Below, one piece after another: positions 1-8,415 of a DNA stretch of 64,000 bases. How positions within the stretch are numbered: the first letter of the stretch is position 1; each line of letters begins with the position of its first letter. The notes below the pieces were generated by a model, which worked only from the letters and a program-made list of their open reading frames with translations, was not told the origin of the DNA and made no database searches. The translations under genes were made by a program, and so were the position numbers. The stretch is from the NCBI RefSeq assembly GCF_000011305.1, contig NC_004369.1:1860001-1924000 (forward strand), written 5' to 3'. The DNA is from Corynebacterium efficiens YS-314 (GTDB lineage Bacteria > Actinomycetota > Actinomycetes > Mycobacteriales > Mycobacteriaceae).

Positions 1-74
1 TTCTCGGTTCTGGTGTTCTTATCAGTCACGGTTGCTAACGATACCTTTTCATTTCGGTCTGGTCGGAAGCAGGA

Positions 75-719
75 TCAGTTTGGGCGCAGCGCACGCAGGA
101 ACGGGTTACCCATCCGTTCCGCACGCATGGTGGTGGTGGGACCGTGCCCGGGCAGGATCTGCAGGGCATCATCCAACCCGAGGACAACAGTGCGCAGGGA
201 GCGGGTCATGGCCTCCTCATCGGCGAACTCGAAATCAGTGCGGCCGATGGACCCCTTGAACAGCACATCACCGGAGAAGCAGTACTCCCGCCCCACCAGC
301 ATGGTGCAGCCGGGTGAGTGTCCCGGCGCGTGGCGGAGGGTGAATTCCTCGCCCGCCAGGGTGATGGTCTCCCCGTCGACGAGATCGATGGTGGACTCCG
401 GGGAGAGCATGTTGTCGGCGTCGAAGAGCATGGCGGTGCGGGTGCCGCTGCCCTTGTAGGCCTCCAGGAAGAACACATCATCGGGGTGGATGTAGACCGG
501 TGCGTTGAAACGCCTGGCGACCACCCCCGCGTCCCGGGTGTGGTCGATGTGACCGTGGGTGAGCACGATCTTGTCCACGGTGAGTTTGTTGGTGGTGATG
601 TACTCCACCAGATCATCGTGGGTGTGCATACCGGGGTCGATGATCGCCACCTCACCGTCACCGACAACGACATAACAGTTGGTCTTGTAGGGACCTGCCG
701 CGAAACCGAGAATCTCCAT
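75..719 (-). CDS. MBL-fold metallo-hydrolase (glyoxalase II-like)
   Basis: 214 aa. The metallo-beta-lactamase signature HGHIDH is at residues 55-60, followed by a second histidine segment (HAPGHSPGC), an SGD motif (about 150) and a PGHGP motif near the C-terminus; these are the ligands of a two-zinc hydrolase site. The size and motifs fit the short glyoxalase II / YcbL group, which hydrolyses thioesters or related substrates in the cytosol. The true substrate cannot be read from sequence. It is transcribed away from the cyclophilin gene, as in M. tuberculosis Rv2581c/Rv2582. Starts at an ATG. Confidence 0.9.
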   Translation of the reverse strand: MEILGFAAGPYKTNCYVVVGDGEVAIIDPGMHTHDDLVEYITTNKLTVDKIVLTHGHIDHTRDAGVVARRFNAPVYIHPDDVFFLEAYKGSGTRTAMLFDADNMLSPESTIDLVDGETITLAGEEFTLRHAPGHSPGCTMLVGREYCFSGDVLFKGSIGRTDFEFADEEAMTRSLRTVVLGLDDALQILPGHGPTTTMRAERMGNPFLRALRPN

Positions 720-803
720 GGAAGGGAAGTCTAATCCCGACCCCCCAGGTGATCACCATTCAGCACGGTTTCCCCGGGTGGTTAGAATAGGGAGGAATTT
801 TTC

Positions 804-854
804 ATGCACGTACTTTCCAACACGAAAAAAGGGATACAACGCGGTGAGCAATAA
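804..854 (+). CDS. possible 16-codon leader ORF before cyclophilin
   Basis: A strong ribosome-binding sequence (GGGAGGA, 789-795) lies before ATG 804. The 16 codons end in TAA at 852-854, overlapping the GTG start of the downstream gene at 844 in another frame. This could couple translation or simply be a decoy. No homolog is recognised. Confidence 0.3.
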   Translation: MHVLSNTKKGIQRGEQ

Positions 855-1692
855 CAAGGAACGGCGCCAGACGGCACTCTCCCAGCTTGAGAAGGAACTC
901 AAAAGCAGGGACCGCAAGGAGAAGACCAAGCCGATGACCGTTGTGGCCGCCTCCCTGGCGGTCATCCTCCTGGTCGTCGGTGGCATCTGGTACGCAGCAA
1001 CCCGCGATACCGGTGAGGAGGCCATCACCGCCGATGAGACGACCACCGCCCCGGAGGATCCCACCTACGAGCCGCTGGCGGTCACCCGCACCACCCCACT
1101 CGGTAACACCGTCTCCTGCACCTACGAGGAGGCCGGCGAGGCCTCCCGTGAGGTGTCCACCCCGGAGACCGAGGACGTGCCAGCTACCGGAACCGTCACC
1201 GTCAATCTGTCCACCAACCAGGGTGAGATCGGTATGGAACTCGACCGGTCCGTCTCCCCGTGCACCGTCAACGCCATCGAGCACTTCGCCGCGGAGGGGT
1301 ACTACGATGACGTGGTCTGCCACCGCCTGACCACCTCCGGCATCTACGTTCTCCAGTGCGGTGATCCCAGTGGCACCGGTGCGGGCGGCCCGGGATTCCA
1401 GTTCGCCAACGAGTACCCCACCGATGAGGCTGCCCAGGAGGATTTGAACACCCCGGTCATCTACGAGCGCGGCACCATCGCCATGGCCAACGCCGGCCAG
1501 GACACCAACGGTTCGCAGTTCTTCCTCAACTACGAGGACTCCCCGCTGCCACCGGTCTACACCTACTTCGGTCAGATCACCGAGGAGGGTCTGGCCACCC
1601 TCGATGCCATCGCCGAAACCGGCGTGGAGGGTGGTGCCACCGACGGCGCACCTGCAGAGAAAGTGGTCATCGAGACCGCGACGGTGGCCTAA
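844..1692 (+). CDS. membrane-anchored peptidyl-prolyl cis-trans isomerase (cyclophilin)
   Basis: 282 aa from GTG 844, chosen because an AAAAGGG sequence lies about 10 bases upstream and the protein then begins VSNNKERRQ; an open frame reaches further up to 718 but lacks a plausible start. A charged cytoplasmic tail is followed by one membrane segment (about 31-51), a Thr/Glu-rich linker, and a cyclophilin domain over roughly the last 165 residues with recognisable GSQFFLNY and FGQI motifs. The domain is therefore expected outside the membrane, where it would isomerise prolyl bonds of exported proteins. It is the positional equivalent of mycobacterial ppiB (Rv2582). Confidence 0.88.
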   Translation: MSNNKERRQTALSQLEKELKSRDRKEKTKPMTVVAASLAVILLVVGGIWYAATRDTGEEAITADETTTAPEDPTYEPLAVTRTTPLGNTVSCTYEEAGEASREVSTPETEDVPATGTVTVNLSTNQGEIGMELDRSVSPCTVNAIEHFAAEGYYDDVVCHRLTTSGIYVLQCGDPSGTGAGGPGFQFANEYPTDEAAQEDLNTPVIYERGTIAMANAGQDTNGSQFFLNYEDSPLPPVYTYFGQITEEGLATLDAIAETGVEGGATDGAPAEKVVIETATVA

Positions 1693-1716
1693 GTCACCAG
1701 CTTTACCCCCGGACGC

Positions 1717-1760
1717 AACCGTCTCCCGACTCCCGGCAGCAATGCCGGCGGGAGGCGGTT
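1717..1760 (+). terminator. intrinsic terminator of the cyclophilin gene
   Basis: Arms 1717-1728 and 1749-1760 pair over 12 bases with one G-T, and an inner CCGGCA/TGCCGG stem extends them. A short T-rich stretch follows. Confidence 0.75.
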
Positions 1761-2059
1761 TCCTTTATGGGGCGGACATCGTCAGGGGTGGACATCCGAT
1801 CTGTCCCCTTGCGGTTGCACAGAAGCGGGCGTTTCCGGGCCCCATGCCCCGGGCGACCGGAAAACACCGTCAAACTGGAGAAAGGCTGATCCCATCCTGT
1901 TAAATAACCTGGAAGGGACAACCCCGACCAGGGGTGAGCAGACCTGCTGCAGGCGGTCGCCCACCTGTGATTTTCATCAATTAAACCCGCTTTTATGGAT
2001 GAAAATCCCATGATGCAGAGCTTATATAACATTTCCCCTACTTCCCCATCACAGTTTGC
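1761..2059. other. non-coding region before small secreted protein
   Basis: No supported gene. It contains a perfect 10-base inverted repeat (GATTTTCATC at 1969-1978, GATGAAAATC at 1998-2007) in an AT-rich stretch, and a TATATAAC sequence near 2021-2028 that could be an additional -10 element. Confidence 0.5.
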
Positions 2060-2088
2060 TTGCACCACTCTGGATGCACAGTTAGAGT
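2060..2088 (+). promoter_or_regulatory. predicted SigA-type promoter of small secreted protein
   Basis: TTGCAC at 2060-2065 and TAGAGT (fits TANANT) at 2083-2088, spaced 17 bases. Transcription would start near 2095, about 37 bases before the ATG. Confidence 0.6.
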
Positions 2089-2131
2089 GAGCACTAGATA
2101 ACACCGCCCCTCATCACGAAGGACCCAGGAC

Positions 2132-2473
2132 ATGAAGATTTTCTCCCGTACCTCCCTGGTCGCGCTTGGTACCGCTGCTGCCGTCGCTGCTTCCGCTTTC
2201 ACCGCCCCTGCATTCGCAGAGGACGAGGTCAACAACGGTGGCGAGACCACCACCGTGGTCACCAGCACCGAAGCCACCACCACCAGCGCTGCACCTACCG
2301 TGACCGAGACTGCCACCCGCACCGTCACCGCAACCCCGAGCACCACCCAGAGTGGCGGCTCCTCCGACATGGACAATGTCAACGACTGGATCAAGATCAT
2401 CACCGCAGTCATCGGTGCCCTGACCACCGTCCTGACCTTCGCCAGCAACCTGGACCGCTTCATTAACCGCTAG
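2132..2473 (+). CDS. small secreted protein with amphipathic/hydrophobic C-terminus
   Basis: 113 aa. A clear Sec signal peptide ends near residues 30-31 (APAFA|ED). The mature part is Thr/Ser-rich (about 31-75) and ends in a hydrophobic, possibly helical segment (WIKIITAVIGALTTVLTF). The design resembles small corynebacterial envelope proteins; PorB/PorC-type porins have similar size and a signal peptide, but I see no specific match and do not claim porin function. It has its own promoter and terminator, with AAGGA before the ATG, so it is an independent, probably well expressed unit. Confidence 0.8.
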   Translation: MKIFSRTSLVALGTAAAVAASAFTAPAFAEDEVNNGGETTTVVTSTEATTTSAAPTVTETATRTVTATPSTTQSGGSSDMDNVNDWIKIITAVIGALTTVLTFASNLDRFINR

Positions 2474-2498
2474 GTCACACCCCGGGGATCATGGTCTC

Positions 2499-2541
2499 CA
2501 TCCCTCCCACGCCGTATACCAATCGGTCTGTGGGAGGGATG
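2499..2541 (+). terminator. intrinsic terminator of small secreted protein gene
   Basis: CATCCCTCCCAC (2499-2510) pairs perfectly with GTGGGAGGGATG (2530-2541), followed by TTGTCATT. Confidence 0.7.
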
Positions 2542-2585
2542 TTGTCATTGGCGGCCCTGCAGCTCACAGTCGAACAGGTGGAAAA

Positions 2586-2629
2586 AGGAGGAAGGCGCTG
2601 TCATCCCATCCGGGAATGACAGCGCCTTC
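2586..2629 (-). terminator. intrinsic terminator of rel
   Basis: GAAGGCGCTGTCAT (2591-2604) and ATGACAGCGCCTTC (2616-2629) form a 14-bp stem; on the minus strand it is followed by CTCCTTTTT. Confidence 0.85.
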
Positions 2630-2636
2630 AGTCCTT

Positions 2637-4922
2637 CTATCCGCCTGAGGTCACCCGGTAGACATCGAAGACACCCTCCGCATTACGCAACTGGGTCATC
2701 AGGGACCCCAGCTGCTTGGTGTCCGAGACCGCGAATGTGAAGCGGACGGTGGCCACACGGTCATCGGAACAGTGGGAGTTCATCGCGGTGACCGATACCT
2801 TCTGTTCATTGATCACGCGGGTGAGTTCGAAGAGCAGACCGGCACGGTCGAGAGCCTCCAGCTGCAGCGTCGCGGAGAACACCGAACCCTGCCCCTCCGA
2901 GGCCCAGGCCACCTGCACCATGCGTTCGGGTTCCTCGCGGAGTTTCTCCGCGTTGGTGCAGTCGGTGCGGTGCACGGACACACCACCACCACGGGTGACA
3001 AAACCGAAGATCTCATCCCCCGGCACCGGCATACAGCATTTGGCCAGCTTGGCCAACACATCGGGACTGCCCTCGACGAGGATCCCGCTCTCATTGTTGC
3101 CGGTGGCCGCACGGGATTCCACCAGTTCGCTGAACGGTGTCCGGTCAACCAGGGCGTCCTCGGCATCCTCCTGGTCACCGAAGATCGCCACCAGGCGGTT
3201 GACCACATGCTGCGCGGAGACCGAACCCGAACCGATCGCGGTGTAGAGCGCATCCACATCCGAGTAGTGCAGCTCGGTGGCGACCCTCTTCATCGTGGTC
3301 GCGGTGAACAACCTGTGCATGGGCAGCCCACCGCGCTGGATCACCGCGGCGAGTGCATCACGGCCAGCCTCCAGGTACTCCTCGCGGCGTTCCTTGGCGA
3401 ACCACTGGCGGATCTTCGCCTTCGCCCGTGGGGACACCACGAAATCCTGCCAGTCACGGCTCGGTCCGGCGTTGGGATCCTTGGAGGTGAACACCTCCAC
3501 GCGGTCACCGGATTTCAGCTTGGTCTCCAGGGCGACCAGCTTGCCGTTGATCTTCGCACCGATACACCGGTGGCCGACCTCGGTATGGACCGCGTAGGCG
3601 AAGTCAACCGGGGTGGAATCCACCGGGAGGTTGACCACATCGCCCTTGGGGGTGAACACGAAGATCTGCTTGGAGGTCAGGTCATAGCGCAGACTGTCGA
3701 GGAACTCATTCGGATCCGCGGCCTCCTTCTGCCAGTCGAGCAACTGGCGCATCCACGCCATCTGATCCACTTCCTCGCGGTCACCGGTGTGTGAGCCCTT
3801 GGTCTCCTTGTACCGCCAGTGGGCTGCGATGCCGAATTCCGCATTATAGTGCATCTCATGGGTCCGTGCCTGCACCTCCAGGGGTTTGCCCCCCGGGCCC
3901 ATGACCGTGGTGTGCAGCGACTTGTACACCCCGAAACGTGGAGCGGAGATGTAATCCTTGAAACGACCCGGCAGCGCATTGAACAACGAGTGGACCACGC
4001 CGATGGCGGCGTAGCAGTTATTGACATTGTCCACCAGGATGCGGATGCCCACCAGGTCGAAGATGTCATCGAAGTCGCGGCCCCGCACGATCATCTTCTG
4101 GTAGATCGACCAGTAGTGCTTCGGGCGACCGAGCACTTCGGCCGGGATGTTGTTGTCATGCAACCCGGCGGTGACCTGGTCGATGATCTCCTTGAGGTAC
4201 CTGTCCCGGGAGGGGGAACGGTCAGCGACGAGGCGGACGATCTCCTCGTACTTCTTTGGGTACAGGATGGCGAAGGAGAGATCCTCCAACTCCCACTTGA
4301 TGCTCGCCATACCCAGACGGTGTGCGAGCGGGGCGATCACCTCCAGGGTCTGACGCGCCTTCTTGGCCTGCTTCTCCGGGGGCAAAAAACGCATGGTGCG
4401 CATGTTGTGCAGGCGGTCGGCGACCTTGATCACCAGCACCCGCGGATCCTGGCTCATGGCCACGATCATCTTGCGGATCGTCTCGGCCTCCGCCGCAGCT
4501 CCCAGGGCCACCTTGTCGAGCTTGGTCACCCCGTCGACAAGCCTGGCGACCTCCTCCCCGAAATCCCGGGTGAGATCGTCCAGGGAGTAGTCGGTGTCCT
4601 CGACCGTGTCATGAAGCAGGGCGGCCACCAGCGTGGTGGTGTCCATGCCGATCTCCGCGGCGATGGTCGCCACGGCGAGGGGATGCGTGATGTAGGGGTC
4701 ACCGGATTTACGGACCACCCCCTCGTGGAGACGTTCCGCGGTGGAATAGGCCCGTTCAAGCACCGCCCCATCCGCCTTGGGGTGGAACTGCCGGTGGATG
4801 CTCAACAGGGGATCCAGCACCGGATTGGTGCGCATCCTCGTACCCGTGAGACTCCTGGCGAGCCTGGCCGACATGCTGCGCACACCTATTGTCGACTTCT
4901 GCGGATTACGCTCCAGACTCAT
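2637..4922 (-). CDS. rel: bifunctional (p)ppGpp synthetase/hydrolase Rel
   Basis: 761 aa, full length for the actinobacterial RelA/SpoT homolog. Order: HD hydrolase domain ([12 protein letters not shown], with HD at 104-105), synthetase domain ([12 protein letters not shown]), TGS domain ([14 protein letters not shown], about 425-485), and a C-terminal ACT domain from about 690. It makes ppGpp/pppGpp from ATP and GDP/GTP under amino acid starvation and degrades them through the HD domain. Both active-site motifs look intact, so it should be bifunctional. GAAAGGCG precedes the ATG. It lies 24 bases downstream of apt and is probably cotranscribed with it. Confidence 0.97.
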   Translation of the reverse strand: MSLERNPQKSTIGVRSMSARLARSLTGTRMRTNPVLDPLLSIHRQFHPKADGAVLERAYSTAERLHEGVVRKSGDPYITHPLAVATIAAEIGMDTTTLVAALLHDTVEDTDYSLDDLTRDFGEEVARLVDGVTKLDKVALGAAAEAETIRKMIVAMSQDPRVLVIKVADRLHNMRTMRFLPPEKQAKKARQTLEVIAPLAHRLGMASIKWELEDLSFAILYPKKYEEIVRLVADRSPSRDRYLKEIIDQVTAGLHDNNIPAEVLGRPKHYWSIYQKMIVRGRDFDDIFDLVGIRILVDNVNNCYAAIGVVHSLFNALPGRFKDYISAPRFGVYKSLHTTVMGPGGKPLEVQARTHEMHYNAEFGIAAHWRYKETKGSHTGDREEVDQMAWMRQLLDWQKEAADPNEFLDSLRYDLTSKQIFVFTPKGDVVNLPVDSTPVDFAYAVHTEVGHRCIGAKINGKLVALETKLKSGDRVEVFTSKDPNAGPSRDWQDFVVSPRAKAKIRQWFAKERREEYLEAGRDALAAVIQRGGLPMHRLFTATTMKRVATELHYSDVDALYTAIGSGSVSAQHVVNRLVAIFGDQEDAEDALVDRTPFSELVESRAATGNNESGILVEGSPDVLAKLAKCCMPVPGDEIFGFVTRGGGVSVHRTDCTNAEKLREEPERMVQVAWASEGQGSVFSATLQLEALDRAGLLFELTRVINEQKVSVTAMNSHCSDDRVATVRFTFAVSDTKQLGSLMTQLRNAEGVFDVYRVTSGG

Positions 4923-4946
4923 TGTTCGTCGCCTTTCTCACTCCCG

Positions 4947-5540
4947 CTACTGCGGATCCCTGATCACATGGACCGGGATGTCTCCCAGACGTTCCCGACC
5001 ACCGAGGCCACCGACCTCAATGGCGAGAACATAACCGGTGACATTGCCACCACATGTTTCAATCAGTTTACGTGCTGCCGCGAGTGTCCCGCCGGTGGCG
5101 AGCACATCATCGATGAGCACAACCCTCCGACCCTCAAGATCCAACCCCTCCGCGGGCAGCTCCAACGCCGCGGAACCGTACTCCAGGTCATAATCCTGGG
5201 TGACCACCGGCGGGGGCAGCTTGCCCTTCTTACGGATGGCGATCACACCGAGACCCAGCTTGTAGGCCACGGCCGAACCCAGAAGGAATCCACGGGCATC
5301 CAACCCGCCGATGATCTCGGCCCCGAGCTCCTCGGCGGCCTCCGCCTGTGCATCCACCACAGCGGCGAAGGCCTCGGCATTGGCCAGTACCGGGGTGAGA
5401 TCCTCGAACAGGACACCCTCTGCAGGGAAATCGTGCACATAGCGGGTGTGCTCGGTGAGGGCGACACGCGCCCTGGCCATGTTGACACTGCCGCTGTCGT
5501 TGCCGCTGTCCCTACCGCTATCCATGTCGGTTTCGGTCAC
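4947..5540 (-). CDS. apt: adenine phosphoribosyltransferase
   Basis: 197 aa from a GTG at 5540 with GAGGA seven bases upstream. The PRPP-binding loop [13 protein letters not shown] is at 140-152. The enzyme converts adenine and PRPP to AMP in purine salvage. The first 20 residues are a low-complexity Asp/Ser/Gly/Asn tail ([13 protein letters not shown]) not needed by the family; an internal ATG (MARARVAL) would give the canonical length. Only three bases separate it from the upstream lipoprotein gene, so the two are translationally linked. The order lipoprotein-apt-rel is typical of actinobacteria. Confidence 0.95.
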   Translation of the reverse strand: MTETDMDSGRDSGNDSGSVNMARARVALTEHTRYVHDFPAEGVLFEDLTPVLANAEAFAAVVDAQAEAAEELGAEIIGGLDARGFLLGSAVAYKLGLGVIAIRKKGKLPPPVVTQDYDLEYGSAALELPAEGLDLEGRRVVLIDDVLATGGTLAAARKLIETCGGNVTGYVLAIEVGGLGGRERLGDIPVHVIRDPQ

Positions 5541-5543
5541 TTC

Positions 5544-7145
5544 TTAGTCCTCACTTCTGGACCAGCGGTCCATGTTCCATCCAATTCCGGAGAGATCCGT
5601 ATTGACCACCACGTTACCGACAGTGCGGTCAATGACGAACACGCGGGGTTGTGCTGAGAGCGGAATAGAGGGCACCTCGGCCCACAGCTGCTCCTCGGTC
5701 TCCCGGGTGGAGATCGGGTCCGAACCGGTGGAGTTCACCGTGGCGAACTCCCGGCTGGGATCCACCGCATGCAACACCGCATCGAGAGAACCCTCGTAAT
5801 ACTGCTCATATCCCCATTCGGTCACCACGGTGCGGCTGAGATCCCTGAGGCTGACCACCTCCTCTGAGGCATCCACCACGGTGATGCCCGCGGGCTCACA
5901 ACTGGCCCGGATGGCCTCCACCATGGCTGCCTTACGCTCATCGGGTCCGTCGTAACCGATGCGCACGGTGGTCCCGGCGAGCGCCGAGGCTGTACCGATG
6001 TCCACCGCCATCTTCCGGGCGGGCAGATCCCCCAGCTGCTGCCCCACGGGGTTCTGTGCGCGCACGGAGTGCACGCCGATCGCGGGGACCTCGATGCCGG
6101 AGACGCGTGACGACGCCGCCGCCACCGCCTGCTGGTCAACGCAGGCGGCAAACGCCTGCCGGGCCGGGGCACCGTAGAACACACCGGCTGAAGCGAGCGT
6201 GAGCTGCTCGGTGAGCACGCCGATCTCCTTGTAGATGTCATAGGGGTTCATCGGATCATCCCGGTTGACCCAGGTGGCGGTGTCCCCCGATCCGATGTCA
6301 GCGATCTGGAGGTTGCCAGCCAGCGCGATCGTCTCCAGATCCGCACCCTTCGGCCACACCACGATCTGGTCCAGTGTCGCGGCATCGCCACTGTAGTGCT
6401 CATTGCGCCCCAGGGTCACCTCCCCGAACTCACCGACACCGGTGATCACATACGGGCCCGAGGACACCTGGAGGGCGGGGTCGAAATTCTCCAGGGTGAA
6501 CCCCTCCGTCCAGATCCTGGCGGGTTCCTCCAACGCCTCCACATCCTCCTCCTGCAGGGCCCGGTTGAGTTCCCCGAGGGTGATCCCAGCCTTCTCCGCG
6601 ATAGCATGGGCAGGCAACAGCGTGCCCTGATCAAAAAGGTGACGCCACCTGTTGCCGTAATCCTCCTTGAACACCACCGTGGCCGATTTCGAACCGGACT
6701 GGCAGTCCACCCGTTCGATCTGGGCGGCCAACGGCACGTGGGAGTCGAACACGCTCGGCATCATGCCGGCCTTGGCTGCAAGGAGAAAATCATCACACAC
6801 CACCGGCTGACCATCGGAGTAGGTGGCCTCCGGGTTGATGGTGTAGATCACCTGGCGGTTGGCTCCGGGCAACACCTGTGTGGTGGCCAGATCCGTGTTG
6901 GGGATCATCTGGCCCGAGGGGCCCTGCACATAGACCGCCGGGTACAGACGGGAGGACAACAGCCCCGCGTCGGTGGCCACCCCGAGGAGCGAGGCGGCAT
7001 TGGTGGTGGCCAGCGGTGAGTTCAGGGCATACCCGAAGTGGTGCTGCTCATGGGCGGTGGGCTCCTCCACCGTCTCCCCGCAGGCGGTCATCAAAAGGGC
7101 ACACGCAGACAGCGAAACAGCCACAGGCGCTTTCCTGTTCACCAC
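5544..7145 (-). CDS. dciAE: solute-binding lipoprotein (family 5, oligopeptide-binding-like; DciAE)
   Basis: 533 aa. A lipoprotein signal (MVNRKAPVAVSLSACALLMTAC) gives Cys22 as the lipidated residue. The remainder has the features of family 5 extracellular solute-binding proteins of dipeptide/oligopeptide ABC transporters (IYTINPEATYSDGQPV; SGPYVITGVG). No permease or ATPase gene is adjacent, so if it binds a ligand it would need transport partners elsewhere. Start is one of two tandem GTG codons at 7145/7142, with GGGGAGA upstream. The name follows the C. glutamicum gene in this position and is not a functional claim. Confidence 0.85.
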   Translation of the reverse strand: MVNRKAPVAVSLSACALLMTACGETVEEPTAHEQHHFGYALNSPLATTNAASLLGVATDAGLLSSRLYPAVYVQGPSGQMIPNTDLATTQVLPGANRQVIYTINPEATYSDGQPVVCDDFLLAAKAGMMPSVFDSHVPLAAQIERVDCQSGSKSATVVFKEDYGNRWRHLFDQGTLLPAHAIAEKAGITLGELNRALQEEDVEALEEPARIWTEGFTLENFDPALQVSSGPYVITGVGEFGEVTLGRNEHYSGDAATLDQIVVWPKGADLETIALAGNLQIADIGSGDTATWVNRDDPMNPYDIYKEIGVLTEQLTLASAGVFYGAPARQAFAACVDQQAVAAASSRVSGIEVPAIGVHSVRAQNPVGQQLGDLPARKMAVDIGTASALAGTTVRIGYDGPDERKAAMVEAIRASCEPAGITVVDASEEVVSLRDLSRTVVTEWGYEQYYEGSLDAVLHAVDPSREFATVNSTGSDPISTRETEEQLWAEVPSIPLSAQPRVFVIDRTVGNVVVNTDLSGIGWNMDRWSRSED

Positions 7146-7191
7146 GTCTTATTCTCCCCGCTCTTCGCCCCGGTTGTTGTCAAGACACCCA

Positions 7192-7197
7192 AGTATA
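7192..7197 (-). promoter_or_regulatory. candidate -10 element of the dciAE-apt-rel unit
   Basis: TATACT on the minus strand, just downstream of the secF terminator. A perfect TTGACA lies 8 bases further on (minus strand) but has no good -10 at the right distance. The -35 partner is unclear. Confidence 0.4.
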
Positions 7198-7222
7198 TTG
7201 AGCATCTCCCACAACGCATAAA

Positions 7223-7260
7223 TCCCGCCACCTTCACCCGGAAGGGTGATGGTGACGGGA
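7223..7260 (-). terminator. terminator-like hairpin after secF
   Basis: Arms 7223-7239 and 7244-7260 form a 17-bp stem with two imperfections, followed on the minus strand by TTTATG. Confidence 0.55.
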
Positions 7261-7275
7261 TGTGCTGGATGCGGA

Positions 7276-8412
7276 TCAGCTCCGGCCGGGGCGCCAGGTT
7301 CCACCCGGCTGGCCGGGTTCCTCCGGGGCAACCGGCTTTGCGACGGTGCGCTTCCCACCGACAGCCGGTGTGAGGACCTCCTCGGCGTCGTCAAGCCTTC
7401 CCTCACGGGCCGCGGCGACGGCCTCGTTGTGACGCTTGGTGGCCGCCGAACGGTTCTTCAGCCAGACCAGGATCGGGGTGGCGAGGAACACCGAGGAGAA
7501 GGTGCCCTCGATGACACCGATGAGCTGGATGAGGGCCAGGTCCTTCAGGGTGCCCACACCCATCATCCACACCGCCACCACCATCAGCGCGATGATCGGC
7601 AGGGCGGAGATGATCGTGGTGGACACCGAACGCATGAACGTCTGGTTGACCGCCAGGTTGGCCTGCTCACCATAGGTCCGGCGGAGCGAGTGTTCATACC
7701 CCTCGGTGTTCTCACGCACCTTGTCGAAGACCACGACGGTGTCGTAGATGGAGAAGGTCAGCACGGTCAACAGGCCGATGACCGTGGCCGGAGACACCTC
7801 GAAACCGATGACGGCGTAGATACCGGCGATGACCACACCGTCGACAATGAGGGCGGCCATCGCAGCGATGGCCATCTCCCGTTCCAGGCGGATACTGATG
7901 TAGATCGCCGCCAGGACGAGGAACACCACCAGGGCGATGATCATGCGCTCGGTGATGGTGGATCCCCATGATTCGGACACCGTGGAATTACCGATCGCAT
8001 CCGGGGTGGCCACCCCTTCGGAGTTGACCGGTTCGAACTCCTCGTAGAGCGCCAGGCGGGCGGACTCGATCTGATCATCACCGAGACGTTCGGAGTGGAT
8101 CTCCAGGATGCGGGCGTCACCGGAACCGACGACCTGAACCAGCTCCGGGGTGACCCCGGTGGCCTCGGTGAAGGTCTCCTCCACCGCCTCGGTGGAGTAA
8201 TCGGCTGCCGGCATGTTCATCTTGGTTCCGCCCTCGAAATCGATGCTGAGGGAGAACCCACGAACGGCGATGAACAGGACGGACAGGATCAGCAGGATGC
8301 CGGTGATCCAGTACCAGAGCTTGGACCGGCCGATGAAGTCGATGCCGCCCTCACCGGTGTAGAGGCTGTTGAAGGTGCCCCGGGACTTCTTCTGTGTGTG
8401 GATGGTGCTCAT
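7276..8412 (-). CDS. secF: protein translocase subunit SecF
   Basis: 378 aa with the SecD/SecF-family pattern: N-terminal membrane helix (WYWITGILLILSVLFIAV), a periplasmic loop with the signature IDFEGGT, and a C-terminal block of five helices including the conserved YDTVVVFDKVREN. With SecD it forms the proton-driven complex that helps SecYEG complete export. The C-terminal tail is Ala/Arg/Pro-rich. Its ATG lies 3 bases after the secD stop codon region, so it is translated with secD; GAGGTAAG precedes the start. Confidence 0.96.
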   Translation of the reverse strand: MSTIHTQKKSRGTFNSLYTGEGGIDFIGRSKLWYWITGILLILSVLFIAVRGFSLSIDFEGGTKMNMPAADYSTEAVEETFTEATGVTPELVQVVGSGDARILEIHSERLGDDQIESARLALYEEFEPVNSEGVATPDAIGNSTVSESWGSTITERMIIALVVFLVLAAIYISIRLEREMAIAAMAALIVDGVVIAGIYAVIGFEVSPATVIGLLTVLTFSIYDTVVVFDKVRENTEGYEHSLRRTYGEQANLAVNQTFMRSVSTTIISALPIIALMVVAVWMMGVGTLKDLALIQLIGVIEGTFSSVFLATPILVWLKNRSAATKRHNEAVAAAREGRLDDAEEVLTPAVGGKRTVAKPVAPEEPGQPGGTWRPGRS

Positions 8413-8415
8413 GAC

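Noticed and set aside
1..74. Partial gene at the left edge
   Set aside because: 74 bases only; no frame can be assigned with support.
1703..2104. 133-codon minus-strand frame before the small secreted protein
   Set aside because: Reads through a terminator and promoter region; composition is not protein-like.
3819..5657. Long plus-strand open frame (612 codons) opposite rel and apt
   Set aside because: It is the antisense of two well-supported genes, rich in His/Asp/Gly/Val as expected for the reverse complement of GC-rich coding sequence, with no domain or start signal.
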